Source: Pseudoscleropodium purum
Lineage: Eukaryota > Streptophyta > Bryopsida > Hypnales > Brachytheciaceae
DNA length: 64,000 nucleotides
Assembly (NCBI GenBank): GCA_963969395.1
Contig: OZ017796.1
Location: forward strand, 13,952,501-14,016,500
Direction: 5' to 3'
The translations under genes and the position numbers were made by a program. Shown here piece after piece: positions 10,601 through 23,230 of the stretch (within the stretch, counting starts at the first letter, position 1; each line of letters starts with the position of its first letter). Under the pieces are notes generated by a model. The model saw nothing but the letters and a program-made list of their open reading frames with translations, had not been told where the DNA came from and did no database searches.

Positions 10601-12730
10601 TAAACTAACTTCAAATTAGAAGGAGGCTCAATGGCTCATTCATAGAAAAGAGAAAAAGTTGGTGCTTAGTTTTGGTAAGATCCTCTTAAAAAATTGTTCA
10701 ATCACTTTGTCATTTGATTGGTTAGTAATCGTTGGTCATATTTTGATTTATGGTGATTTATTTTCTAATTTATTGAAGGTTCTTATTTCTTTAAGCAATA
10801 TTATTTTATAGTCCATTGAATTTTTAGTTCCTTTTACAATATTTTAAGCATACTTGATTATGTATGTAGTTTGTTTGTGAAATTGATGGGGTTTAACCCT
10901 TAATGATTGTCAAAATCAACTTTACAAATAATTTAAATCCCCTAGTTAGCCTAATTTGTAATTGAGCCGACCGGGTACTAGCCTGCATACGGGTACAAGG
11001 CCGATTATTGGGACCCTGGTAGGGTTATCAGGACTCTAGAAGGATATTGGAACCTTGGTAGGGAGGGGTATCGAGACCCTGGTGGAGTATCAGGACTCTA
11101 ACTGGTTCAATCTTCGCTTGGCTGGTTCAATCAGGACTTTGGGGTGGATTCTGGCTCTACACTGTGCTATATGGTTTGGGTACTATCTAATTGAACTCTG
11201 GATATTGAGATTGAGTAGTAAGAAAAATAAACTAAAGTCTCAAAATTGAGACTCAAATAAACTGTACGTGAACTGAAATTCAAACACACAAGTCCGGCTA
11301 TTGCTCACCACCGCCAACAAATTTTGGAGCTTTTGCTTTAATTCTCTCTTGCATTCTAACCTTGTCTTACTCTCCATGCATCTCTCCATCTTCAACCAAC
11401 AACAAACAATGAAGAACTAGGCAAAGAAGAAGACTAATAGGCAATTAGAGACTTGAAGACAACATCAAATAATAAAAAATCTATTAAGGTAAGCGTCTCA
11501 CTATTCAACATAGTCATTCATTATTCCTTTTCCTATTCTTTACTATTCATTAAAGAATTTTCATTAGATTTTATTCCTTCCACTATTGAAGAATTTGGTA
11601 GTTAGCCATTAATTGTGATTCCAGATGTTGGTTTGGGTTTGTTTTATTAGGCCTAATAAGATGAATCAATAAAACAAAATTTCAACTAATACGTCCAAAG
11701 TAATCAAATGAAATAACAATTCATTTTAAAATTCAACGAAAATTTAATTTGACTTGATTTAGTGGATTTATTTGTTTGAAATATTAAAATAATTTCTAAA
11801 TAATATTAGGATTTATTTGAAACAAAGTAAAACCATCATCAAATCAAGTTTATTTATGACAAAGTACTAAAATAAAAACCAATGGCGTAGACAATCATGG
11901 ATGGTGATGGATACTATGAAACAATACACTTAGTTGCTTATGAAGATGGTATGATAGACTCCTTCAAGGGAGAGGTATGTTAATTTCCTTTTACTTTAAT
12001 TGCAATTGATTGTTAAAAAAACTTTGAATTTAAAGTCAATATAGGATTTCGTTAGTTAGAATTGCGATAGTTGGAGTCAATAACAAAGTAGTTAGAAAAT
12101 TATTAAAAATAACCTAAAGAATTTAGAGGAAATTAGAGTACTAGGAAAAAATAGGTTAAAAATCTAACATAATAAATTTAAAGAGAAATAATTAAAAATA
12201 TTTTTAAAGAATCATTAAAGAATCTTTCTAAAAAATCAAATAGAAAATCTTTTATAGATTCAAATCTATCTACTTTGAAAATTGCTTAATTTTCAAGGTA
12301 ATAAAAAGTGGATGAAGTTTGGCTCTGTTTTGGATGAACTTTTTTAAATAGGTCAAAATTGAGATTTCTCTTAGAAGATCACTATTTAACTAATAATCAA
12401 TTATACTTTAAAAGTTAGAATTTATTAGAGAAGATTTATTATTTTTAGATAGTGGATGAAGTTTTTAGGATAGAATTTTGAATAACTTTTATCCGTTAAT
12501 ATTTTTTACTAGGAATTGTGGAACTTGAAATACCTCACCACTTTGGAAAGAGTAAATCATTTTCTACAACTTAGATTAAATCATTACCCAAAGTAGATTA
12601 GTTTTCACGTGCTAGTTTAGAATTGAACCTTTAAACAAGTTAGGTAGTTTTAGAACATTTAATTAGATTAAAGAAAACTTAAAAACAAAGTGTCCATTGC
12701 TTAAAAGGTCAAAGAACACTAAATTTATAA
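10601..12730. other. Spacer with short GGACCCTGGTAGGG-type repeats
   Basis: No gene was recognised. Around 10985-11100 the phrase (GG)ACCCTGGTAGGG...TATCAGGACTCTA recurs two to three times. The rest is AT-rich with no clear structure. Confidence 0.35.
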
Positions 12731-12734
12731 AACC

Positions 12735-14290
12735 CCATCAAAATTTACTGACATTGCCGCTAGGACCTGTGTGCACATTTCACTCTTGGGATAGAGTCAA
12801 AAACAGTCACACAACCTCAACCATTCCAAGCTTCATGTGGTCCGGTTCTTAGCATAGGGCAAGAGTGAAAGTCGCTTGGCTTCAATGTTGCCAAGAAAAA
12901 GATACAAGTGGGCTAAATATTGTCTACCCCCAAGATGCCCTCATGGCCCTCATGATGAAGTGGATAATTAAGGTTTGTGATCTAGGGGAGTCAAATCTCC
13001 ACTCCCTCCTCAAATACACACTCAATTGCAACCAACCATACGCAAGAGGACAATGGGGGAGAAGCTTGGAATTCTTTATGTTACCAAAATTCCAAGCACA
13101 AAAGGGCTCAATCACTTGTAATTGTGTGGGTTAGGAAGAACCCACACAAGCCTCAACAAAACGGGTGTTTGGGACTCGGCAATCCAATCTCTGAAGTCTA
13201 ATTAGGGCAATTTTCTGACAAATCACCTCGCAAGGGCAGTCGAGGGAGAGTGGATAGGCTAGTTTCTTTGACCTAAAGTCAAATTCCCGTATATTATGCT
13301 CCAAGTTCCAGAGAATGAAGTTATGCACGTTAGGCCACTAGCTATAGCTTGGCCTTCCAACTAGCACATGACATGATACTCAGTGCTTCAATTAGCCAAC
13401 ATCTTGCAAGCCAACTCCTCCAAATTCTGCACAAGATGTGTTTCCACTCTAATAGGAATATTCCACTTAGTTAGAATCTCTCCCATCCAAAGAGGCCCAA
13501 AGAAAACCACTATCAAGCTCTTCTACGAGAGAGTAGACGCTCTAATGTGGGATCTTGGTCATTTTGAATGAAACATCCGTAGCGCCAAAGTTTCCTTCAT
13601 GGAATTTACAACAAATATAGGAAGGAAGTTGCTAAAGAAATTCCATCATATTCCTAACTAAATTAAGAGAAAGTGGGGAGGGGCCTTGCTAAGGGACTTT
13701 AGACTCTAGTAAAAAATGGTATGGGCTCTCTAGAAAATTAATAAAGAAGTAGGATTGCTTTGGTTGGTGTTGCACAGAGTTGTAGTTGATAATTAGTGGT
13801 AGGGGCGTATTAATGATGAAATTGACATGCGCTATCCAGTCTGTCCAAGGCACTTGGTGGAATCAGTCATGTACAGGTTTTAGGAGTGTCACCATGCTCA
13901 ATTGGCATGGCAATGAATCTTTCACATTTTAAATACTCTCCTACAAAGGATCCATGCAAAGGGCCCTTAGCAACCCCTCATGTGGAGGTAGGGGATCTTC
14001 TCAATTGCAATCCCTCATAAATTTAACTTGATTAAGAGGATCTAGTTGGAAGCTAGAACCACAGCCACGTAGATCCTTTGGTTACAACGAAATGATATGA
14101 TTTTCAATTCAAAGCTTTGACCCCCTGAGCAACTCACGAGTCACATCTAGAATGGATTAATCACCTAAGGGCATTTGAAATGGACAGCCACTAGTTCTCC
14201 CCGCATCCACTTAGTAGAAACTAAATGGAGGCTCATCGACACATTTACGAAGAGACGTTGCAAATTTGGCATTTTCAACAAAATACTCCT
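12735..14290 (+). pseudogene. LINE ORF2 3' fragment (post-RT region)
   Basis: The plus strand reads as the segment of plant LINE ORF2 downstream of the RT: FMWSG (about 12830), then VAWLQCCQEKDTSGLNIV, DALMALMMKWIIK and LHSLLKYTLN with RGQWGRSLEFFML (12865-13134). Broken remnants follow to about 14290. The order FxWSG, a Cys pair, GGL-like, ALxxKWI is typical of the family's region before the zf-RVT domain. There are many stops and frame changes, so it is inactive. It may be the other end of the same LINE as 6.5-7.6 kb, split by about 5 kb of later sequence, or a separate 5'-truncated copy. The frame at 14332-14574 would then be 3' UTR. Confidence 0.7.
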
Positions 14291-14299
14291 AGATCAACC

Positions 14300-16519
14300 T
14301 AGCTGGTTACCTTCAGGACCTTACGAGGGCTTTGCCTTTCAGCCTCCTTGATCTCCTTCGATGCTTGTGGGTTGACTTCCTCCTGTCTTCAGCCAGCTGC
14401 ATGCATTCAATTGTTTCACATTGCGCTTGTGCCTCGGGCGGTTGCCCCCTTGTGTCAATCCTATTTGTTTGTCTTTTATGTTTTTCTTGTGCACACCATG
14501 CCACTTTATGGATAGTGCTTGTTGTTCCCCCTTTTACAATGGAATTCTGTTTCGTTGTTTTAGAAAAAAAATAGTGAACAGTGATTTGACTTTGTAGCCA
14601 AATCTAGTGTTTGGTAAGCCATATTCACTATTGAAGTGGATTTAACAAGTTGAAAAGCACTTCAATAAATACAAAGTTACTTTTTGTCAATGATTCTCTT
14701 AAAACCAACTTTAAGAGGCTTGACTTGTCATTTGAAGCTCAATTTTGAAAGGATGAACCAATGATCATATTTTCAAACTTTGAAGTTCCTTTCTTTGTCT
14801 CATTATATGCCTCAGTTGCCTATTCTAATTTGATTTGGAATTTTTATGTAGTGATATCACATCACGTGTATCACAACTCGCCATGAACCATCACGATTTC
14901 ATCAAGATTCTATCAAGATTTTATTAGAATCCTAACAACTCTAATTCTAAATTCTAAATCTTTCAGGACTTTTTTTTCACTATTTTATGGCAATTATAGA
15001 TGGAAAATCAAATGTATCACAACTAAAGTACTATTTAACATGTTAGTTCAATTTAGGTCATTCTTTTTAAGGAATTTCATAATATTCCATCCAAATAGTT
15101 AGAATATTCCATCATGATGGACTTTAGATTTGAATCACATCACACATCTTGACATTATGACGTGATGTAATCTAGACAATCCTATTGTATGCTTCAACAT
15201 TTTGCAATATGAATGAAATTTTTTATAATTATTTTTTAGGGATATAATCACATGTCTTCTATAAACCATGAATTTATTTCTGAAAATTTGAAATAATGGT
15301 GTTGGATTTGAAATTAGTTTAGTGAATTTTTGAGTTAGTATATAAAATATTTCCATCATCCTAGAAGTCTTCCCCAAGTCATCAAATGCAAAGTCATCCA
15401 ATGGATGCAAAATGTCCTTATGACATTTTAAGAATAAGAAAAAAAATTTACCAATAGAAAGAATAAAATTATTTCTTGGATTTTTAAAGATAAACTTGAA
15501 AATTCTACAAGGAGAAGTGTATTGTGGACAAGATTTTATATGTAAAATTTGTATAGGACTCCAACAGTCCAAATAGAAAGAGATAGTGAAATTTGATTCT
15601 ATGCGTCAAGAGCTTTGATACCCCCTAATATATGTGGATGTTATTGCAATTGACTATGAGCAACTAAGATAAAAAAAAATTTGCTTTTATCCATGCACAA
15701 ATAGATGTTTGAAATGTAAAAGGTTTGATAAATTTTTGAAGAGAAAGTGAAAAAAATTCATATAAAATACAAAACACACTCTAAAAATACACAATGCCAC
15801 AATAAATATAGAATTTCATTGAGTAAACTCAATTTCTATCTTATTGTATATTAAAACATGCTCATATATTGATTATATTCTTACATTCAAATTCTAATAA
15901 ATATTCATCTTTAGAAAATTATCCAAGTTTTTTAGTAATTAGAATATAAATTTGATAATTTTCATTTTATTTGATCTAGTCAAAGGTAAAAAAAACATTT
16001 TGAACATCAAAATCAAGAAAGGGCATATTGTACCTGGTGTTCAAGTTCAACATTTTCCAACAAATAATTAATTAAATTAAATAAATGTGATTCAATATAT
16101 GCCTAAAATTTATAAGATTCATTTTTCAATAATTGAAATAATAGTATCTCTAAAATTCTAATATAAAATTCTAAAAATATTTTTGCAAATCCAATCGGGA
16201 ACAATATTATAAGAGTTTGGCCACCTTTACATGCTAGGGGTTTGATATTCTTCAAATGTGAATGAAAAGTGTTACGGGCCCCTTACAATATTCTCTTGAC
16301 ACTCAATTCTAGTGGATTAAGGAATTGGCCTTGAAACCATTGTTTATCCTTAATATAGTATTTTTATCTTTTATTCTACTTGATTTGTCAACACTTGACT
16401 ATTTTTGAATTGTATTTGGTAAACAAAAGTAAAGAACAAAGAAATTAAAGGCTCTTCAAAAATTAAATGAAAAATTTGAGTGTGCCAAGTTTGGCAAGTA
16501 AGGGCGTGGATGCTTTAAG
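14300..16519. other. AT-rich spacer, nothing recognised
   Basis: No supportable gene, RNA or repeat ends. The one longer minus-strand frame (about 15135-15572) has low-complexity AT-driven composition and no recognisable motif. Confidence 0.4.
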
Positions 16520-16536
16520 TTAATCCCTAAATAGGA

Positions 16537-16862
16537 CACTACAAGAGAATGTAGAGTTTGCAATACTTTTGCGATGCCCACAAATTTCATGTCAATGACT
16601 TTGCAATGGTCTAATATGATGTATTGTACTATGTTTGCAATGGTTTAGAATTTGCAACAATTTAGAAATATAATAGCATGAATTCAATGTCCAATATTTT
16701 TATATTGAATTAATCACAACTTAGCAACAGTTTTGCAACGGTTTTGCAATGCATTATTTCTTTATCGAGTTAAAAAGTAAAGTTCCATTACACATTGTTT
16801 CTTTACAAAACCATTGCAAACACCTTACTATTGTGTTGCAATCACTATTTTTTGTTGTAGTG
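16537..16862. mobile_element. CACTA-type MITE
   Basis: Starts CACTACAAGAGAATGTAG and ends TTTTGTTGTAGTG, so the two ends are inverted copies (CACTACAA plus looser similarity to about 25 bp including TTGCAA). The interior has GCAATGGT/ACCATTGC-like inverted words and folds on itself. The expected 3-bp target duplication is not obvious (GGA before, AAG after). It interrupts the left end of the TTAA element that starts at 16524. Confidence 0.65.
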
Positions 16863-17313
16863 AAGCTTGCTATTTTTAGCAATGTAGCAATTTTGGAGAA
16901 GTACTTGTGACTAGATATTTGCATATTTTAGGCTGAAATTTTAATAGAAGGTGTGGACAATTGAAATTGATTTTCTAGATTAATATATACATGGAAAGCT
17001 TTGAATCATTCTATTTTGATCAACGAGTCAAAAGGTATGATGAATTTTAGTTTGCACGTTGTTAAGGATTCTCCTTGAGATTCTCTATTCTAAGATAAAC
17101 TTTGAATTCCTTTACTCAATTCAATTTTCAATATTTTTTGAAAAAAGAAAATCATAGGATGTAGATTGTTTATTACAATATTACAACCATCGGGATTGAC
17201 TTTTTTGAATTCTATAATTAAATTCTTAACTATTTAGTTTTTTGAATCATTCTCAACTTTTTCTACTTACTATTTTTTTACTATATATTGTACAATTCCA
17301 AATTATGATTTAA

Positions 17314-18452
17314 CCCCTAAAGTTCCTTGACTATGTCTTCAACAAAAAAGCTCAAAAACTGTCATTTTTAAGACACATACCCAAAAAAAATTAAAATTTT
17401 TTTTGAACACTTCCAACCATATGATCTTATATTATGATCATTTAAAAAGATGTGAAAAAAATTTCAGAAATTTCCACTATGTAGATTGCATGATATTAGC
17501 GTTTCAATTGACAAAAGGCCTTTTTTTGGCCCTGCGAAAAATCGGGCAGCTGCACTTCACAAGGTCACATTTGTATGAAAAAATTTCCAAAATGGTTACA
17601 ATTCTTTGGATTCATTCTTCAAAGCAAATTATACAATATATAGGAAAAAAATAGTAAGTAGAAAGAAGTAGAGAATGAATCAAAATACTAAATTGTTAAT
17701 AATTTAGTTATGAAACTGAAAGATTCCAATTCTAATGGTGGTAATGTTGTAATAAATAATATTCATCTAATACTTTTATTTTTTTCCAAAAATATTGAAA
17801 ATTGAGTTCAATAAAGGACTTCAAAGTTTATTTGGAAGTAGGGAATCCATGACCACCCACAAACTAAAACACCTCATAACTTTTGACTCATTGATCAAAA
17901 TGGAATGATTCAATGCTTTCTATGTATATATAAATCTAGAGAATTAATTTCAAATTTTTATTTTTGAAAAAAGTGATTTTTTCAAATTTGCCCAAATTGC
18001 CTAAGTTGAAGAACAAACTACTTATTAGACCATAACTTTTCCAAATGTCTTGAAATTTGTACACATGAAAGATTAGGGTTGACACGACGTCCGGACGCGA
18101 ACGCTGTGTCCGCAGCGTCTGCTGACATTCGCGTCCACCTGTCCACCCGATTACGACCGTCCGATCGACACTCGGACTAATGTGGTCCGCACGATTTGGA
18201 CGTTCGCCTCAGGCTGTCCGCCCCATCCGTCCGCCTTCCGACGGCGGGAGGGACGTTGCATCTGCTAGCGTCCGTGCATCCGGAAAACGGACGCTATTTT
18301 GGGGCGGAGGTTGAGATTTGTCAACCCTGTTAAAGATATTCCTTGTTCACACCTTCTATTAAAATTTTGGCCAAAAATATGGAAATCTCTGCTTACATGC
18401 ACTTGCCCAAAAAAGTTATGTTGCCAAAAAATGCACCTTGATCCTTTAGGGG
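17314..18452 (+). mobile_element. TTAA-flanked piggyBac-like MITE, forward copy
   Basis: Exact TTAA at 17310-17313 and 18453-18456 bounds an element that starts CCCCTAAAGTTCC and ends CCTTTAGGGG. Without the hAT MITE at 18074-18329 and its target duplication it is about 875 bp, close to the 912 bp of the copy at 28794. It contains no transposase-like frame; the open frames at 17403-17654 and 18299-18583 are incidental. It sits inside a reverse copy of its own family. Confidence 0.75.
18074..18329 (+). mobile_element. GC-rich hAT-type MITE, copy 4
   Basis: Starts TAGGGTTGAC and ends GTCAACCCTG, flanked by TGAAAGAT (18066-18073) and TTAAAGAT (18330-18337), a 7-of-8 target duplication. It has the same orientation and CGGACG-rich subterminal blocks as copy 1. 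It is inserted in the forward TTAA element, so it is the innermost layer of the nest. Confidence 0.85.
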
Positions 18453-18683
18453 TTAAAAACTTGTCTAGGAAAAAAAATCCAAAGAAGCACCACTATTTTT
18501 TCATAGAAAGTGATCTAGTAAAGTGCAACTACCCTACTTTTTGCATGGCCAAAAAATGTTATCCACATGGTGAAATTTTTTGAAATTTTACCACATGTTC
18601 TCAAGTCAAGTCAAAATACTACAAGATCCTACAATTATATATATAAAAAAAAAAATCATAGTCAAGGACCTTAATGGGTGAAG

Positions 18684-20190
18684 TAGAAGTTTGGTAAAAA
18701 TAATTTTAAAAAATAGTTTCATAATATTGTATCTATGTCTTTGTTTGCTATCAAAAATTCAATTAGAAGATTTGATAAATGAAATTCAATTTTGAATGAG
18801 TAAATGGCATTCCATTCACATTTATTCATTGAGATTCAAGTGTAAGTAGTATCAACACTTTGCTAGAGATTGTAATTTGTTTTGAGCAAAAAGTTGAAAA
18901 GAAAATGCATTGTAACTTCTTAATAAGGTGAAAGAACCCAAGACTACTACTTTTTGATCTTATAGTCCGAATGATGAATTTCTTCATGCATAAGTCTAAA
19001 CCTCTTCTATTAAAACTAATTCATGTTGTTTTCTAATTTTCTAACATACAATATTTCTATGAATTTTTGGAATTTGAAAGCATATTGAACAAATAAAGTT
19101 AGAGCTTCCTAACAATATTACAATATTTTGTATCATTTTAGAAAATCAACAAACTACTTTATAGTTATCATTTTATTTTTCACTACTGAAATTGGAAATT
19201 GTTTGAAGATTGAAAAATTAGAGATGGCATTATCAAGCTACAGTGAAGTGCTTGGAGTCTTGTATTGCTATAGCATAATTAGTTTGAAAACATTGACCAA
19301 TGAAGTAACTTTTCTTGTGCCGATAATTCCAGTAATGACTGTACGTCCATGTAATTCATAAAATAAGATGTATTTATGCAATTACATTCACCTAAAGTGA
19401 GACTCTGTGTACACAAAGTCATATTGATGTTATTTAAAATCCTCAAATAACATGAACGAATAGTAATGGTTGCTGCAATCTCCCAACCAAAAATCAAAAC
19501 ATGAATAATAAACTAACAGCATGGTCAATTCTGTTAAATTGACCAGGATGATTCTGAGTGTCAAAAACTGTGACATTCATCTACACAAAGTTCTTAAAAC
19601 TTCATTAAACTAGGACTGCTATAGATTTATGTTTCAAACCGCTTTATGACAATTCAAGTGCCAAAGTCATGTGGACTTTCTCAAATTTAATGAAATGATG
19701 TGTGATCTGTTAGACACACACTGTTCATAAATTTATAACAAGCTATTCCCCCAATGAATTTGATCCACCAATGAACAAGAGATCTCAATATAGGGAAAGG
19801 CATACATGTTGGCTTGGTATGTAACGTATTAAAACTTCCACGCAATTTCAATCACTTGCTATAATCTCAATATTTTAACTGTCTGACAGGGCTTATTACA
19901 TGTATACAACTCTTTAGAAACACACATTTTGTAGTTTTCCAACAGATCTCACTTGAAAAATTTAATTGGGAATTGAGGGCAACATCCCAATTACAATAGA
20001 ATTTTTGAGTGCAACCATTGATTGTGCAACCATTGATTAAGCTAGTCTAGCAGGCTTTAGAGTTCTACACATTCAATCATACATATGAACCTTGTTGAAG
20101 CAGATTACATGTCTGGGCAATTTTCAGAAGATGATTATAGGCCCTTGAACGGACCGACTGAATGTTCAAACACTGGCTTAATTGGGTACC
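18684..20190. other. AT-rich spacer with a diverged direct repeat
   Basis: No gene was recognised. The segment about 19565-19700 (CATCTACACAAAGTTCT..., ATAGATTT..., CAAGTGCCAA...) resembles 27650-27770 in the same orientation. These related pieces flank the GC-richer stretch between them. Confidence 0.4.
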
Positions 20191-20201
20191 AAATTGAAAT
20201 C

Positions 20202-20289
20202 CATGGTTGTCATACTGGACAAGTTACTATTCATTTTATGTCCTACAGGACATAAAATGAATAGTAACTTGTCCAGTATGACAACCATG
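20202..20289. mobile_element. 88-bp perfect foldback element (hAT-type TSD)
   Basis: Two 43-nt arms (20202-20244 and 20247-20289) are exact reverse complements with a 2-nt spacer (AC). The ends read CATGGTTGTCATA and TATGACAACCATG. A perfect 8-bp duplication, TTGAAATC, flanks it at 20194-20201 and 20290-20297. Zero mismatches in the arms and target duplication suggest a very recent event. The same ends occur on the larger element at 37438-37766, so both may be mobilised by one hAT-type transposase not present here. Confidence 0.9.
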
Positions 20290-21307
20290 TTGAAATCATT
20301 GAGGCAGCAAATAATATTCTAAATTAAAATTCATGATAATTTGTTATAATATCTTCGTTCAATAAACTTAGAGTGCTGCTACCTATGAACAACAATGCTA
20401 ACGATCTAAAACTTTGGAATTTCATACGCTTGTCTCAAATTTCATGTGTTGGACATGACTCTCTATCAAGGTTCCACTAAATTACTAGGCACTTAAATTC
20501 TAAAAATTCAAAAGTATTGTTCAAGTAATTCAGTTGAAATTTCCACTGTGTCTATTCAAGGTTCATCGCACTTCTCTTCAATTGCTAATATCAATTCTGT
20601 TGTTGTTATAGAAACCACTTCAATATATCACATGCAAAAACCGAGCACTCAAAGTATCAGTAACAAAGTAAGCACCCAGGCTGCAAAGCACAGAATTGAA
20701 TCCTATACATATTCGAGAACGAATAAGGCATTACAGCAATTTCATGTCCTGGACAAATTAGAATCAAACACATAGAGTGCATCAGAAAAGAGTGAAATGG
20801 ATAATTAATCTGATTGCAATGACACTCTAACGGTGGGCAAACTCACTGCGTGAGGAATAATTAACTCATAGGAGAGAATCCAAACGAACCTTGGCTTTTG
20901 GATATCTCCCGGATATAAAGGTGGACAGGCAGACAGATTTTGTAATCGATCTGGTGCAGCATCGGTTTTAATCTCGGATTGTCTGTATTTCGGATCGCGT
21001 GCAGCTCTGTTGTGTGATCTTGAAATGTCAGGAGGAACCTTCATTCAACCTTCATTAAACTCAGAGTTCGTCTAGTTAGTGGGCTGAGACGCATATCAGG
21101 AGAAATTAAGAGTAATTTCACATTCGATGTTTGGGAAGGTTTCACTCAACTGAAGGCGATGATAAAAGAACTGTATCTCAAGCACTATCGCCAAGATCAA
21201 CCTCTGATTCTCTACCTCATGTGAGAAGAGTTGAAATTAGTTCTAAAGAGAGCAAGTGCTTTGATGAGACAGGATCAGCTGCAGTTAGTCAAGCTAAGCA
21301 ATCAAAA

Positions 21308-21386
21308 GTCCTTGGGTCGAGCTCTCCTGAGAACTTCCGATCGATCACCGGTCCATTCGATTCAGGAGAGAAAGACCCAAAGACCT
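21308..21386 (+). ncRNA. miRNA-like hairpin 1
   Basis: The left arm includes CCTTGGGTCGAGCTCTCCTGA and the right arm is TTCAGGAGAGAAAGACCCAA and onward, separated by a loop of about 28 nt. The 25-nt right-arm block at 21361-21385 is identical in hairpins 2 and 3, while the left arm differs by several bases. That pattern is expected if the mature small RNA comes from the right arm of a plus-strand transcript. A minus-strand precursor is equally possible on structure alone. Confidence 0.4.
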
Positions 21387-22680
21387 TTGCGTGCTCCACA
21401 CAAGCAATGCCGCTAGCTCCTTCTTCAGACTGAGTCGACGACGACAACCGTTTACCTCTGTTCGATCAGAGAAATGTGGCCTAGATGTAGTTGCAACTCG
21501 ATCATTCTGCTGTGCATGGGATGACCTGCTTGAGTGCTTGTCTTGCTTTCATGATTCCATCTGTACAGCATTCAGGACGGGATTTCAGACTGAGTCGATG
21601 ATGGATCAGGAGCAGTCAAACTCATGTGCCAATCGCAATTATCCAAGTCTGGCATGGAAATACGTCCAAACGGGCGTTTGATAAGTCGAATAGTAACGTT
21701 CCGTTTCTAAGTATCGTGTCGTGAGCGTTTTAGACTATTCACTGACTTTGGGTTTGAATTGTACAAGAAATCAGGAAACGGTGAGCACTCACGAACTACT
21801 AGAATTTACCCCTACCGCACATTTGTAGCAAGGTTCGAACGTTTCTGATAACACTGAAATGTAATTCCAAATTTGACATTCAATATTCATTTGCTACTAA
21901 ACGTTGTCCAAACGTGAACAATGGTTTGGAACATATACAGCATGTTTAGACAATTAAGTGACGCATGATTGAGAAAAGACACTGCTGAAGCATATTCCGA
22001 AACGTTACATGTCGCTGAAAGCGCTGCTGAAATCGTTGTGAAATTAACCTCCCAAATTCTAGTAGCTGAGGAGACCTTGAATGAGCGCTTGTTTAGTGCC
22101 AAGCCATTTGCACTGAGGCTAGCGAAAGCAGCGCGCGGCTGGGTCGGAGACTTGGAAAACTGAGGTCAGAGTGAGAATGCTGTATGTCTTACCACTGGGA
22201 GGAGTGAATGAATCCCAATATCAGGCAAGGAATAATCTGCATGCATGCATGCCCAACTTTCAGTAATTCATGTTACACTTGTAAAATCAGTTCTGACACC
22301 ACATGATACCTTGTTAACACAATCTCTAGCAATGTCTGTGCAGACTTGGAAAGCAGCTAGATCGATCTATCGAAGCAGAAATTGAATTTAACTTATAGAA
22401 ATAGCCCTGCTCTCATATTCAGGAAATGGAATTCAACATTAGGACTCCGACATTATTGCAGCATTTGTCGGCTACTTGCAAATAACACCAAGCTCATTAA
22501 ATTGGCACAATTCCACTATTTTGGCAAGGTGAAATCTCGAGCAAGGAGGGAAATAAAACTACTCAGGGAGACAGATCGAAGGGGGTTGGGGGTGGAAATC
22601 CTAGCTTGCAGGTGCACAATGTTGTTGAGACTTGAGAAGTGCAACTCGCATATTAGTTTGGGTTTCTATCTGCACAGCAC

Positions 22681-22688
22681 TATAAATG
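22681..22688 (+). promoter_or_regulatory. TATA-like box upstream of hairpin 2
   Basis: TATAAATG lies about 100 bp before the start of hairpin 2 (22786), a spacing compatible with a short plus-strand non-coding transcript. This is a sequence match only. Confidence 0.3.
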
Positions 22689-22785
22689 TCAAAATGACTC
22701 ATGGAGTACTGCAATATAACGGAAGTGAAGTTGAATCGTATCGTTTCTTCGTGCCGTTTCTTCGTCTAGACGGGACAGCTAGCTT

Positions 22786-22902
22786 CCAGGCAACCACCGA
22801 AGGGACCCTGGGTTAATCTCTCCTGAAACTTAACCTATCCCAAAGCTCCAGCCGAGAGAGCATTTCAGGAGAGAAAGACCCAAAGACCCTCATGTGGTTA
22901 AC
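22786..22902 (+). ncRNA. miRNA-like hairpin 2
   Basis: The left arm starts CCAGGCAACCACCG and continues GGACCCTGGGTTAATCTC. The right arm holds the 25-nt block shared with hairpins 1 and 3 (22864-22888) and ends near GTGGTTAAC, so the stem is about 40 bp with internal mismatches. The first 12 bases of the left arm are the same as in hairpin 3. No flanking target duplication was seen, which argues against a simple MITE. Confidence 0.45.
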
Positions 22903-23230
22903 ACACCGTCGAAAGGATGAGCACATTGTGGACGTGGGTACGTGATGTTGAAGCAGTTGCATTCGATACTCAGGAGAATGATTCTAAAACTCCTCCTTTT
23001 CCAGAAGAGTCAGTGCAACCACGCTTGCTGAAGCCGATCTTCACTCTGTAGGATAGATTACATACATTACACACTTTGATATTGCTAGGACAATCAATTA
23101 AAACAATTAAGCTGGCTAGCTGCACAAGCAGATTAGATCTAGCTTGAGAACATGCACTAGATCATCACTCTAGCAAGCAATGAGATACATACACAGAGAG
23201 CTGCAATGAAATCCTGTTCCGGTGTCCGTC

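Larger units (their letters stand above)
16524..18678 (-). mobile_element. TTAA-flanked piggyBac-like MITE, host of nested insertions
   Basis: Left flank TTAA (16520-16523) is followed by TCCCTAAATAGGA. The right end reads GTCAAGGACCTTAATGGG followed by TGAA (18679-18682), a one-base change from TTAA. In between it aligns in reverse orientation to the copy at 28794, but in three pieces: 16524-16536, 16863-17309 and 18457-18678. The gaps are a CACTA-type MITE (16537-16862) and a forward copy of the same family (17314-18452). It carries no transposase. The piggyBac label rests on the TTAA target and CCC-starting ends only. Confidence 0.7.

Noticed and set aside
15135..15572. 145-codon minus-strand open frame as a gene
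   Set aside because: Composition is driven by AT-rich low complexity, there is no motif, no promoter or splice context, and similar chance frames occur across the AT-rich spacers.
21131..21681. Open frames in the GC-richer island as protein genes
   Set aside because: Conflicting overlapping frames, no recognised motif, and one of them runs through a hairpin arm conserved at the nucleotide level.
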